Positions 16,753 to 23,417 of a DNA stretch of 29,807 nucleotides are shown one piece after another. Within the stretch, counting starts at the first letter, position 1; each line of letters begins with the position of its first letter. The translations under genes and the position numbers were made by a program. This DNA comes from a virus: positions 1-29,807 of the IMG/VR virus record IMGVR_UViG_3300017772_000073; one strand, 5' to 3'. Under the pieces are notes generated by a model. It saw only the letters and a list, made by a program, of their open reading frames with translations. It was not told the origin of the DNA and did no database searches.

Positions 16753-16786
16753 ATTATATAAATGTTTTTTTTTTGACTTTGTTATA
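16753..16786 (-). promoter_or_regulatory. Two-copy leader element upstream of the tail-chaperone gene
   Basis: Plus strand from the start codon outward: ATTATATAAATG, ten T, then GACTTTGTTATA. Three differences from the copy at 7850-7883, same distance (zero) to ATG. It occupies nearly the whole gap after the terminase stop at 16794. Probably shared expression control of scaffold and tail-assembly genes. Confidence 0.5.
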
Positions 16787-16793
16787 TAGATTA

Positions 16794-18002
16794 TTAATAA
16801 TAATGATATTCACCCTTATTAGGGTTTTGTAATTGGTAGCTAACTGCATATCTTAATGCATCAATAGCGTGGTTAAATTTATCTACAGGTGTTTGTGATT
16901 TCTTTTCTAACCAGCAATAGTTATTTAGTTCTTTAATTAAATCTGTACTTTCTTCATCTATGATTAAATCATAATCTTGTAGTAAGCTTATTCCGTATGT
17001 TATTGATCCTTGACCTTTTATTGCAGCTACTATATTATTGTTTCTTGTTAACTCAGATATTAATCTTGGTTCTGCTGAATCGCCTACTATTAAATCACGA
17101 TTAGCAAACTTACTGTTTAATGTAGCTATCTCGCTTGTAGTTAGCTTTGTTTGATATACACATAGCTTAACATATATTAGTTTATTTTCTTTATCTATGT
17201 TTGTTTGTACTAAGGTTGTTGGATCATTACTAAATCCGTAATCTTGACCAAATACATTTTTACCTACTTGTTTAAACTTTCCTATTTTCCAATTAGTAAA
17301 TATAACACCTTCTGCTTTTTCTAACCAAGCACCAAGTATAGTATGTTTATATCTACTTGGCCTTCTTTCTTTCATTCTCTCTATTTGCTCTACATAGCTT
17401 TTACTTAGGTTATCTATGTTGTCTAAATAGGTTGTGTGTATGTATGTTGTATCATCCTTAGTTATGTTGCTACCAGCTTGTACACCTCTTGCTTCAAACC
17501 ATCTTTGATATATAAAGTTTTCTTTAGTTGTTGGATTTAGTATTAGTATTACTCTATTCTCTAAACCTTTTTGCCTAACTGATAAATCTATTTTGTCAAA
17601 CATATCTTCATCGGTCATTTCTTCAGCTTCATCAAACACCCACGTTGTTATGCCTTGCAATGATTTTAGATTAGCTGTTTGATCTCCTGAACTTGTTTTA
17701 ATACCTCTAAATAGTATTTTAGATTTAGTTACTTTATTTATTACCTCATCTTTAGTTACTATAAAGTCATCTGTTTTTTTTAGTAAATCTATCTTTTCAA
17801 TAAACTCAGGTATAATTGATATACCAGCAGATCTTAATGTATATCTTGTAAATAGTATTGTGTGACCAGCTTCATAGGTTAGTAATAATAAGAATGTATT
17901 AATAGCAAATGATTTGCCAGAACCACGACCACCTGTAACAATGAAGTAACGTGAATCAACTTCTTTAAATGTTCTATACTTTCTACTTAAACTTAATTGC
18001 AC
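16794..18002 (-). CDS. terL: Terminase large subunit
   Basis: 402 residues, Terminase_3 (PBSX/SPP1-like) pattern. The ATPase domain has Walker A GGRGSGKS (24-31) and Walker B VFDEAEE (about 122-128) with the catalytic Glu. The nuclease domain has the acidic residues expected at Asp254 (GQDYGF), Asp308 (GDSAEP) and Asp381 (NHAIDALRY). The enzyme pumps DNA into the prohead and cuts it. It starts at GTG 18000-18002, inside the small terminase gene (20-base overlap). No nearby ATG gives the full N-terminus. Together with the permuted-looking ends this suggests headful or cos packaging; I cannot tell which. Confidence 0.92.
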   Translation of the reverse strand: MQLSLSRKYRTFKEVDSRYFIVTGGRGSGKSFAINTFLLLLTYEAGHTILFTRYTLRSAGISIIPEFIEKIDLLKKTDDFIVTKDEVINKVTKSKILFRGIKTSSGDQTANLKSLQGITTWVFDEAEEMTDEDMFDKIDLSVRQKGLENRVILILNPTTKENFIYQRWFEARGVQAGSNITKDDTTYIHTTYLDNIDNLSKSYVEQIERMKERRPSRYKHTILGAWLEKAEGVIFTNWKIGKFKQVGKNVFGQDYGFSNDPTTLVQTNIDKENKLIYVKLCVYQTKLTTSEIATLNSKFANRDLIVGDSAEPRLISELTRNNNIVAAIKGQGSITYGISLLQDYDLIIDEESTDLIKELNNYCWLEKKSQTPVDKFNHAIDALRYAVSYQLQNPNKGEYHYY

Positions 18003-18324
18003 TAACTAACTTTTTAAAGTCGTGTGATACTGTTTCTGTTGTATTAACATCTACTGTATCTTTTGGTGAACCATATCCTGAATTCATTAAAGCATTATAT
18101 GCGTTTACATCACCTTTCTCAAAAGCTTTCTGCAATACTGCTATTGTCATATGATGTTCTGCTGACATCCATTCATCCTCACCTGTTAACGGATTCTTAC
18201 GCTTTAATAATACTTCTAATAGTTCACGTACTATTGTACTTCTATTCTTACTTCCTTTAGGTCTGCCAGCTGGATTGCCAGATTCTCCTTTAGACCAACT
18301 CTTTAAATTTTCTTCATTCGCCAT
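17983..18324 (-). CDS. terS: Terminase small subunit-like DNA-binding protein
   Basis: 113 residues. The N-terminus has GESGNPAGRPKGSKNRSTI, the glycine/proline/arginine-rich motif of small terminase-like proteins (DUF5681-type by memory), then a helical region (MTIAVLQKAFEKGDVNAYNAL) and a TETVSHDFKKL end. It overlaps the large terminase start by 20 bases, the usual coupling of the two packaging subunits. Recognition of the DNA packaging site is its expected role. It begins at ATG 18324, inside the small ORF at 18314-18424. Confidence 0.75.
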   Translation of the reverse strand: MANEENLKSWSKGESGNPAGRPKGSKNRSTIVRELLEVLLKRKNPLTGEDEWMSAEHHMTIAVLQKAFEKGDVNAYNALMNSGYGSPKDTVDVNTTETVSHDFKKLVSAIKFK

Positions 18325-18424
18325 TATTCAGTGTATTTTCATTGTTCATTTGTTCTAACTGTTCTAAGTATAATAATAATTTTTCTTCAGTTTGTTTTCT
18401 TGTTTTGTGTTCACTTGTTTTCAT
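18314..18424 (-). CDS. Small overlapping ORF before the terminase
   Basis: 36 residues, MKTSEHKTRKQTEEKLL at the start, highly charged and helical, ending NTLNNGE. It overlaps the upstream gene by 14 bases and the small terminase by 11 bases, filling an otherwise empty 86-base gap. The tight tiling supports translation, but no family is recognised and the frame could be a coincidence. Confidence 0.4.
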   Translation of the reverse strand: MKTSEHKTRKQTEEKLLLYLEQLEQMNNENTLNNGE

Positions 18425-18776
18425 TTTCTTGTTCATATGTATTGTATAAAGTTTGCATTTGACTTATTAAATCCCTTACACAACTTCCACAGGTTGATGA
18501 TTCTTTTTTGGCATTGAATACTCTATTGAATATTTTTAATAGTTCTTTCTGTTCTATATTAGTTAAGGTGTTTTTATGTTTGCTAAAGAATTGTTTTAAA
18601 TAGTTGTATTCTTCTTCTACTAAGCAATGAGCATTTTTATATGGAAATAGTTTATTTAGTTTTTGTTTACGTTCTTCGCATCCGCAATCTTCACCCATTA
18701 TAAATTTAGCTACTTTATCAATGCCTGTTGCTTTAGTTATCTTTTCTACTGTATCTCCTAACCCTTTAGATTTCAT
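18411..18776 (-). CDS. Cys-motif protein of unknown function
   Basis: 121 residues: MKSKGLGDTVEKITKATGID, then a MGEDCGCEERKQKLNKLFPY segment, and a helical second half. Cysteines at 31, 33, 51, 96 and 99 (C-x-C, then C-x-x-C) could bind a metal. The opening 'GLGDT-EKITKATGI' and 'CGCEERK...LFPY' pattern is widespread in Bacteroidota phages just before the terminase genes, function unknown. It starts 11 bases before the stop of the sigma-like gene. A link to late transcription or packaging is possible from position alone. Confidence 0.65.
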   Translation of the reverse strand: MKSKGLGDTVEKITKATGIDKVAKFIMGEDCGCEERKQKLNKLFPYKNAHCLVEEEYNYLKQFFSKHKNTLTNIEQKELLKIFNRVFNAKKESSTCGSCVRDLISQMQTLYNTYEQENENK

Positions 18777-19266
18777 CTTTTAGTTTTCTTTTAATTTTTT
18801 TTTTACACTTGCTTATTGTGTTGTGTACTACTACGTGACTAATTTTAGTTGCTTTGCTTAAACTCCGAATTGTATGAAATTCTTTTCTGTATAAATTAAA
18901 TAGTTTTCTATCAAACCAATAGAATGAGTTTACTATTTCATCAATCTTCTTTTCTATATTGAATTTGTTTATCTCTGGTTGTTTTTCTTCTACTGTATGA
19001 TTATCTTTTAGTTCTGTTTTTATGCTTTCATCTTTTTGGATGTCTAAGTACATATTATACAAAATTTTATTGATATATCCTATATGTGGTTTGTTATCTA
19101 CTATTGCTTTGTTTATAACCTCATCTTTTGAATTGTGAATCTTCAGATACATATCTTGTACTATATCTTCAGCAATTATATTTTCATCATTTATTAAAGC
19201 ATCAACGCTTGCTATCCATTTATTATGATATTCAGCTAATAATGTTAATACTTTGTTTTTATTCAC
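18766..19266 (-). CDS. Phage sigma factor-like protein
   Basis: 166 residues. Residues about 1-50 resemble sigma region 2 (EYHNKWIASVDALI, then AEDIVQDMYLKI, the classic 'EDIVQD' segment of ECF-like factors). Residues about 120-160 resemble region 4 with a helix-turn-helix (FNLYRKEFHTIRSLSKATKI, VVHNTISKCKKKIKRKL). The middle is shorter and less conserved than in cellular sigma factors. It starts at GTG 19264-19266. It sits last in the early block, just before packaging and structural genes, so a late-transcription switch is the natural inference. A TAATTTTG -7-like box overlaps just upstream without a clear -33 box. Confidence 0.7.
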   Translation of the reverse strand: MNKNKVLTLLAEYHNKWIASVDALINDENIIAEDIVQDMYLKIHNSKDEVINKAIVDNKPHIGYINKILYNMYLDIQKDESIKTELKDNHTVEEKQPEINKFNIEKKIDEIVNSFYWFDRKLFNLYRKEFHTIRSLSKATKISHVVVHNTISKCKKKIKRKLKDEI

Positions 19267-19278
19267 GATTATACAAAA

Positions 19279-19644
19279 TTATAAATTTTTTTCATTTCTA
19301 AATTCCTGTAACTCTAATAATAAATTTATGAAGTCATTGAATTCGATAGCCACATAATCTAATTGAAAGTTCTTGGTAAATACTACAAGCGGCGTTTTAC
19401 CTCTTGGAGCATCGTTCCTACTTTGTTCTAATGCTTTCCAGATGTTTAATTTTTCTTGGTTCTTACATTCAAAACTGTATTCACTTATTATACTATTGTC
19501 ATCAATGCAAATAATATCACCTTTAAAATCCATACCACCGCTTAATGGTGTTCTTCTTACTTTAATTTTAAATACTTCTTTTAGTTTATTAGCTATTGAC
19601 AATTCAAATCTTTTGCCTTTTAGCTGGCTTGTTCTACCTCCCAT
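19279..19644 (-). CDS. Resolvase-like PD-(D/E)XK nuclease
   Basis: 121 residues. The fold signature is visible: GKRFELSIANKL with Glu14, MDFKGDIICID with Asp43, and YSFECKNQEKL with Glu59-x-Lys61. These are the expected metal and lysine residues of PD-(D/E)XK nucleases, and the short length and 'GKRFE ... GDI ... ECK' spacing resemble phage Holliday-junction resolvases. It may resolve branched replication intermediates before packaging. It starts with the AAACTATG leader typical of this early block. The nuclease call is strong; the precise substrate is inferred. Confidence 0.7.
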   Translation of the reverse strand: MGGRTSQLKGKRFELSIANKLKEVFKIKVRRTPLSGGMDFKGDIICIDDNSIISEYSFECKNQEKLNIWKALEQSRNDAPRGKTPLVVFTKNFQLDYVAIEFNDFINLLLELQEFRNEKNL

Positions 19645-19647
19645 AGT

Positions 19648-19899
19648 TTATTCTTTAGTTTCTAATTTAGTTTTATTTTCTTCTGCTTTCATTAATTCAA
19701 TAAGATCATTAATGTATTCGTGTAAATCTGGATTTGAAAATAGTAATACTGCAATCACACTTACATTCATTTGATTAGGTGATTTAATTTTGATCTTACT
19801 TTTTTCATCCATCATTATTGCACACCACATATGAGCTTTATTGATTTCTTTAATTACTTCTTTTTGTAAAGCTTTCTTTATTTCTCTGTTAGCATTCAT
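19648..19899 (-). CDS. Small protein of unknown function
   Basis: 83 residues, basic N-terminus (MNANREIKKALQKEVIKEIN), then AHMWCAIMMDEKSKIKI and SVIAVLLFSNPDLHEYINDL, ending in a charged helix. No membrane segment is convincing; the VSVIAVLLFS stretch is short. It is three bases from the nuclease gene downstream and overlaps the 51-residue ORF upstream. No family recognised. Probably helical. Confidence 0.5.
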   Translation of the reverse strand: MNANREIKKALQKEVIKEINKAHMWCAIMMDEKSKIKIKSPNQMNVSVIAVLLFSNPDLHEYINDLIELMKAEENKTKLETKE

Positions 19900-20044
19900 A
19901 TAGTTTTCTTATTTGTTCCCCTAATTGTTGATCATTAGGGTATAATTCACAATAGTGTTTTATTATGTTTTTATTTATCCTTTGATGTGGATGAGTATAA
20001 ACACAATCTTTAACTTGTCTGTATTTATTTAGATTTGTTTTCAT
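19889..20044 (-). CDS. Small overlapping early ORF
   Basis: 51 residues, MKTNLNKYRQVKDCVYTHPH, then a helical IIKHYCELYPND and an EQIRKLYEC end. It overlaps the 83-residue gene by 11 bases and the 44-residue ORF by 20 bases. The tidy tiling and the absence of any other candidate in this stretch support a real gene. The function is unknown; the Cys/His-containing start could be a small metal site, but that is speculative. Confidence 0.5.
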   Translation of the reverse strand: MKTNLNKYRQVKDCVYTHPHQRINKNIIKHYCELYPNDQQLGEQIRKLYEC

Positions 20045-20159
20045 AATACTTAGAACATATTGCTATTGCTTGTTCGCTTTTGTAACCTTCATTAATTACT
20101 TCTGGTACACATCTAATCATAAAATCTTTTTTCTTTTCGTTTGGTTTTGGTTTAGGCAT
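20025..20159 (-). CDS. Small conserved-type phage microprotein
   Basis: 44 residues, MPKPKPNEKKKDFMIRC, then VPEVINEGYKSEQAIAIC. This 'P-x-x-NE-x-K-x-DF-x-x-RC-P-V-x-EG...QA-AIC' pattern is a tiny protein seen in many phage genomes, often near head genes, where it is of unknown role. It overlaps the 51-residue ORF by 20 bases and is followed upstream by a membrane microprotein. Start ATG 20159. Confidence 0.65.
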   Translation of the reverse strand: MPKPKPNEKKKDFMIRCVPEVINEGYKSEQAIAICSKYYENKSK

Positions 20160-20162
20160 AAT

Positions 20163-20261
20163 CTATTTTTTAAAATATTCATCAATTAATCTTAATAAAA
20201 ACATACCTGTAAGTATTGCTACAAAATGAGATACCAACAAATACATTGTTATTACTTCCAT
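20163..20261 (-). CDS. Membrane microprotein
   Basis: 32 residues with one hydrophobic segment (about 5-25, MYLLVSHFVAILTGMFLLRL) flanked by a charged end (IDEYFKK). It overlaps the upstream coiled-coil gene by 10 bases. Small membrane peptides of this kind are common in early phage regions and may modify the host envelope. No family recognised; the call rests on hydrophobicity and the gap filled. Confidence 0.45.
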   Translation of the reverse strand: MEVITMYLLVSHFVAILTGMFLLRLIDEYFKK

Positions 20262-20521
20262 TCTTCTAAAGTATTAATTTTTAATTTAAGTTCTACTATA
20301 TCTTTTGTTTGAACTGCATTATCCAATCTAAGTTTTCTAACTTCTTTTAATAAACTTCTATTGTATTCAGCTAACTCATTTATAGTGTCCATTGCTATTT
20401 TAAGCGTTTCTAAGGCATCCAATTTGCTTTTTGGAGGATTACCCTTGTTTATGTCGTGCATTACCTTTATAAGCAAGATATGCAATTTGTTTTTATTTAA
20501 TAGTAATTGTAATTCATCCAT
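20252..20521 (-). CDS. Coiled-coil early protein
   Basis: 89 residues: MDELQLLLNKNKLHILL start, a helical middle (LDALETLKIAMDTINELAEYN) and a long Leu/Lys/Glu-rich coil through RLLKEVRKLRLD-like repeats to LEEWK. It follows the helicase gene by 9 bases and has the AAACTATG leader. A helicase partner or loader is conceivable from position only; no domain is recognised. Confidence 0.5.
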   Translation of the reverse strand: MDELQLLLNKNKLHILLIKVMHDINKGNPPKSKLDALETLKIAMDTINELAEYNRSLLKEVRKLRLDNAVQTKDIVELKLKINTLEEWK

Positions 20522-20530
20522 AGTTTTAGT

Positions 20531-21406
20531 TTATATAGTTAATTGTTTATTCAGTTCATTTTTTAAAGGATTTATACCACCAATAGTAAAACCCATACCA
20601 CGATTAAAATCAAAACATAAAGGATCAGCTAATGTTGGTTTACCACCTGTAAGTTTATCTTTTATTTTTTCTATTCTTACTTGTGTTAATTTATATAATA
20701 TTGGAGAATTTATAAAGCGGTGGATGCTAATAAATGAATCCGTTCTATTGGCGAAAACCTGACCACCTTCAGTATCAGATTTTCTTGGTGGTTGTATATA
20801 AGATTCATATTCGTGCCCAGCTGGAAATACTCTACGTGCTGCCTCTGTCATTGGGTGAGTCATAATATAAACTGTTTTACCTGTTTTATTACAAAATTCT
20901 CTAATGTCATTACAGATTAAATAGTTACGTTCATATTGGCTAACCCTTCTATCGTGATTCAAAGCTGTATAGGGATCAATAGCACAAGCATCACAATTGG
21001 ATTCTTTAAATATTTTTAATAAATCTTTATGACTATACATTTTTTTATTACTAACAAAAGTAAACCATTTAGAAATTTGATTATAATAGTTTTGTATTTG
21101 TGTTTTACTTAAATCATTAATTTCTGTTTGTGAATACATTTGAATTAAATCTCTTGTAAGTTGACCAGCAGAATTTTCACCTGACCAAATACACCACTTC
21201 ACATTATGCTTAACACTTAAACACAAAAAATACCATAATAAAAAAAATGTTTTTCCAACATTATCAAGGCCAATAACAACAGTCATAGTACCTTTTTTAT
21301 GTACATAGTAATTATCATATTCACAACCAATACCTAAACCTTTTTGAATTTTACCTTCTTTAAAAGCATATAAGTATTTTAGTTGTTCTTCTTTATTTAC
21401 TATCAT
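20531..21406 (-). CDS. RecA-fold replicative helicase-like ATPase
   Basis: 291 residues, a single RecA-type ATPase domain without an N-terminal primase or DnaB N-domain. Walker A GLDNVGKT (46-53), SGEN with candidate catalytic Glu77, Walker B-like CAIDPYTAL with Asp144 and a sensor-like MTHP with His184. Order and spacing fit DnaB/T7 gp4 C-terminal helicases. It is next to the initiator-like gene (14-base overlap), so replication is the likely role. Being only a C-terminal-like domain, it may need a host primase. Start ATG 21406. Confidence 0.75.
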   Translation of the reverse strand: MIVNKEEQLKYLYAFKEGKIQKGLGIGCEYDNYYVHKKGTMTVVIGLDNVGKTFFLLWYFLCLSVKHNVKWCIWSGENSAGQLTRDLIQMYSQTEINDLSKTQIQNYYNQISKWFTFVSNKKMYSHKDLLKIFKESNCDACAIDPYTALNHDRRVSQYERNYLICNDIREFCNKTGKTVYIMTHPMTEAARRVFPAGHEYESYIQPPRKSDTEGGQVFANRTDSFISIHRFINSPILYKLTQVRIEKIKDKLTGGKPTLADPLCFDFNRGMGFTIGGINPLKNELNKQLTI

Positions 21407-21884
21407 CGTTTTTTTGTTTTAAATAATTATTAATGCTATTGGTTGACATATAAGGAATTAAAATTTCTTTTTTTTGTTTATTTTTTTTCTTCTTTTCATT
21501 CTTATCATTCTTGTTACTGGTCGTTTGCTGGTCGCTCGCTGGTCGCTTTGCGGTCACTTCGTTGGTCGTTACTTGATACTTTTCATAGTTAACTACTTGT
21601 ATCTTAGTTCCTTGTGAACTTGATTTGATGGTCACTTCGTTGGTCGTTTTTAGCTTAGTTAGTGCAGTTCTCACTTGTCTTATTGTTAGACCTGTTTCAT
21701 TTGCAAGTATCTCTCTACTTGTTAAATGTTCACCAATTTGTATAAGTTCGCCTTTATAGTTTTTTGATTTGTGATTAGCTTTTAAAAGTATGTGTAAAAA
21801 TAACCTTGTTACATTTATGTCATCATACCACTCCCATTCTAAAAGCTGTCTATGGATTTTTATCCATCCTTGTATTTGCTTCAT
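21393..21884 (-). CDS. Winged-helix replication initiator-like protein
   Basis: 163 residues. Residues about 1-95 form a DnaD-like or replisome-organiser winged helix: GWIKIHRQLLEWEWYDDINV, LFLHILLKANH, LTSREILANETGLTIRQVRTAL. The motif TTNEVT occurs twice (about residues 79 and 105) because a 19-bp direct repeat is coded there. The rest is a Lys/Asn-rich linker and a short conserved-looking C-terminus. The gene contains seven GGTCR repeats (21519-21646), probably its own binding sites, like lambda O. Overlaps the helicase gene by 14 bases, so loading is the expected function. Start ATG 21884 has a tandem AAACTATG leader. Confidence 0.7.
   Translation of the reverse strand: MKQIQGWIKIHRQLLEWEWYDDINVTRLFLHILLKANHKSKNYKGELIQIGEHLTSREILANETGLTIRQVRTALTKLKTTNEVTIKSSSQGTKIQVVNYEKYQVTTNEVTAKRPASDQQTTSNKNDKNEKKKKNKQKKEILIPYMSTNSINNYLKQKNDDSK
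21455..21500. other. A/T-rich tract beside the iterons, possible unwinding element
   Basis: Nearly pure A/T with a long pyrimidine-rich strand (T8, then GTTTA, then T8). It encodes the Lys/Asn-rich linker of the initiator-like protein. Position next to the iterons is like the A/T-rich half of lambdoid origins. Low complexity may simply reflect the coded linker. Confidence 0.4.
21519..21568. repeat. Iteron-like array, 11-bp phased
   Basis: On the plus strand GGTCG/GGTCA starts at 21519, 21530, 21541, 21552 and 21564, so steps are 11, 11, 11 and 12 bases. On the minus strand the unit reads A[AG]CGACCAGC[AG] with small changes. The array is inside the initiator-like gene, and a very A/T-rich tract (about 21455-21500) lies beside it. 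This is the layout of an origin with initiator sites and an unwinding region. Confidence 0.65.
21630..21648. repeat. Second part of the iteron array (19-bp direct repeat)
   Basis: GGTCACTTCGTTGGTCGTT here is identical to 21552-21570, 78 bases away (26 codons, in frame). It holds two further GGTCR units spaced by 12 bases, making seven in total. Confidence 0.7.
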
Positions 21885-21924
21885 AGTTTAAATTCATAGT
21901 TTAGTTAAAATAAAATAGTTTTTT

Positions 21925-22422
21925 TTATTTGTTGTATTGTAGTTTTAAAATTTCTAAATGTTTTATATCATCATATTTTACTTTTATAATTTCATCTTTT
22001 TTACCCCATTTAGATCGTGTATAGATTTTATTATATTCTAATTTATTATCAGTATATTCATTAATATTTTTTATATGATTATATAAATCAATTCTTTTAA
22101 AAATACAAAAAGATTTTAGTTCTAAAATATCAAACGCTATATATTGAACTTCACCAAGTAGCCAACCCTTATTACCATTTATATTTTTTTTCTCTAACCA
22201 AATAGTTTCTAAATGTCGTTTAGCTTTAATATCAAAAGAACCACCATTAATATAATAATCTATATGTAAATTTCTATCTTCATAGGGTGTGCTTTTTCTA
22301 ATATTAACTTTTTTATTTTTAGATTTTAAATATTTACTAAAAACATCAATAAATAAATTTTCTGCTTTATCACCAATTTCTTTAGATATTTTTAATCTAT
22401 TTTTATTTATAGTATTATTCAT
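21925..22422 (-). CDS. PD-(D/E)XK endonuclease-like protein
   Basis: 165 residues. HIDYYINGGSFDIKAKRH carries the nuclease signature: Asp55, then Asp64-x-Lys66. Further, TIWLEKKNINGNKGWLLGE and VQYIAFDI resemble known phage nucleases where 'EFKN-GNKGWLYG-ADYIAF' follows. The N-terminal helix (EIGDKAENLFIDVFSKYL) fits the usual alpha-beta-beta fold. It may act in host DNA breakdown or replication intermediates. Very high Asn/Ile/Lys content. It overlaps the HTH gene by 8 bases. Confidence 0.6.
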   Translation of the reverse strand: MNNTINKNRLKISKEIGDKAENLFIDVFSKYLKSKNKKVNIRKSTPYEDRNLHIDYYINGGSFDIKAKRHLETIWLEKKNINGNKGWLLGEVQYIAFDILELKSFCIFKRIDLYNHIKNINEYTDNKLEYNKIYTRSKWGKKDEIIKVKYDDIKHLEILKLQYNK

Positions 22423-22711
22423 AGTATGCTATATGTTTTTCTTTATATTGTTCGTAAAATAGTTTTTCTAATTGGCTTAATGATTGCCAAGTATAAATCT
22501 TATTGAAAGTAATAGAATCACCTTTCGGCAACTCTACTACTTCTTTTTTTTGTTGTTCAAAATCTATATACTTAAAACCTTTTTTTGTTGGTTTATATGC
22601 ACAAGCTATTGTAGTAGGATGAAAACCCCATTGCTCAGCAAGTTCTGGTATTGTATAACCTTCAATTATTAATTCTTCTATAAGATTTGAAAGTGATTTT
22701 AAACCCTTCAT
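22415..22711 (-). CDS. Helix-turn-helix-like small protein
   Basis: 98 residues. A probable HTH is at about 8-40 (LSNLIEELIIEGYTIPELAE, QWGFHPTTIACAY), followed by a basic KPTKKGFKY and a helical end (SQLEKLFYEQYKEKH). It could be a transcription or replication regulator. It is between the SSB-like and nuclease genes and overlaps the latter by 8 bases. Family not identified. Confidence 0.45.
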   Translation of the reverse strand: MKGLKSLSNLIEELIIEGYTIPELAEQWGFHPTTIACAYKPTKKGFKYIDFEQQKKEVVELPKGDSITFNKIYTWQSLSQLEKLFYEQYKEKHIAYYE

Positions 22712-22740
22712 TATTTAATAGTTTAATAGTTTGTTTATAC

Positions 22741-23073
22741 TTAAAAGGGTAAATCACCTTCTTCTTCAACTGCTACTTCTTCTTTCTGTTTGCTGTTATC
22801 AGCTTTGAATACTTTCCAAGCATCTAAAGAAGTGAAGTATTTACCTTGCCATTCATTAGTTTTTACATTAAAGTCAACATCAACTACATCACCTTTAGAG
22901 TTGTATTGTAAAAATTTATCTACTTTTTCTTCTCCGAATACATCAAAGCAATATAGATTATTGTATTCATCATCTGTTTTAACTACAAAAGATGTTTTTT
23001 TCCATTGCTTACCAGCTTTTGTTGTTCCTGTTTGAGTTTGTAAAATGTTCTCAATTTTTCCTGTTACTTTCAT
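22741..23073 (-). CDS. SSB-like protein (DUF3127-type OB-fold)
   Basis: 110 residues. MKVTGKIENILQTQTG at the start, KAGKQWKKTSFVVKTDDEY and a YFTSLDAWKVFK segment match the DUF3127/SSB-like pattern. An acidic tail ends in EEEGDLPF, the typical SSB C-terminal tip that recruits partners. It is next to exonuclease and helicase genes, supporting a replication or recombination role. Binding of single-stranded DNA is inferred. The ORF starts at ATG 23073. Confidence 0.75.
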   Translation of the reverse strand: MKVTGKIENILQTQTGTTKAGKQWKKTSFVVKTDDEYNNLYCFDVFGEEKVDKFLQYNSKGDVVDVDFNVKTNEWQGKYFTSLDAWKVFKADNSKQKEEVAVEEEGDLPF

Positions 23074-23075
23074 TT

Positions 23076-23192
23076 TTATTTGTTTTTTGTTTGTTTATTA
23101 TAATATCCGTTATTTAATCTTTCATCAACAAGTCGTTCATACGCTTCATCAATTAAATCAAAAAAATCTCTTGTTTCTTCTTCTTCATCCAT
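23076..23192 (-). CDS. Acidic microprotein
   Basis: 38 residues, MDEEEETRDFFDLIDEAYE at the start, then a helical ERLVDERLNNGYYNKQ end. It fills the 122-base gap between the SSB-like and 67-residue genes and carries the AAACTATG leader used by the early block, which supports translation. Its highly acidic start could mimic DNA, but that is speculation. Family unknown. Confidence 0.55.
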   Translation of the reverse strand: MDEEEETRDFFDLIDEAYERLVDERLNNGYYNKQTKNK

Positions 23193-23195
23193 AGT

Positions 23196-23399
23196 TTATA
23201 TTTTACTTACAGTTTTATTTTTATATACTATTAACATAGTATTTAATTTAGTAATTACTTCATTATATATTTTAAATACTTCGTCTAATTCTTTATAATC
23301 TAAATTCCATTGTGAGTTAATTTTATCGTGTTCTAAAACATCAATTAAAAATTCTAATTCAAAATCATTTAATTGTATTTTTTCTTTTTTTGTTTCCAT
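23196..23399 (-). CDS. Small early protein of unknown function
   Basis: 67 residues, METKKEKIQLNDFELEFLI at the start, helical throughout with LDYKELDEVFKIYNEVI and KLNTMLIVYKNK. No membrane or catalytic motif. It carries the AAACTATG leader and is separated by 18 bases from the exonuclease gene upstream. Unknown function. Confidence 0.5.
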   Translation of the reverse strand: METKKEKIQLNDFELEFLIDVLEHDKINSQWNLDYKELDEVFKIYNEVITKLNTMLIVYKNKTVSKI

Positions 23400-23417
23400 A
23401 GTTTATATATTTATTGG

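Noticed and set aside
19274-19281. TAATTTTG box before the sigma-like gene as a full promoter
   Set aside because: Matches the -7 box but no TTG-like -33 box is present at the right distance.
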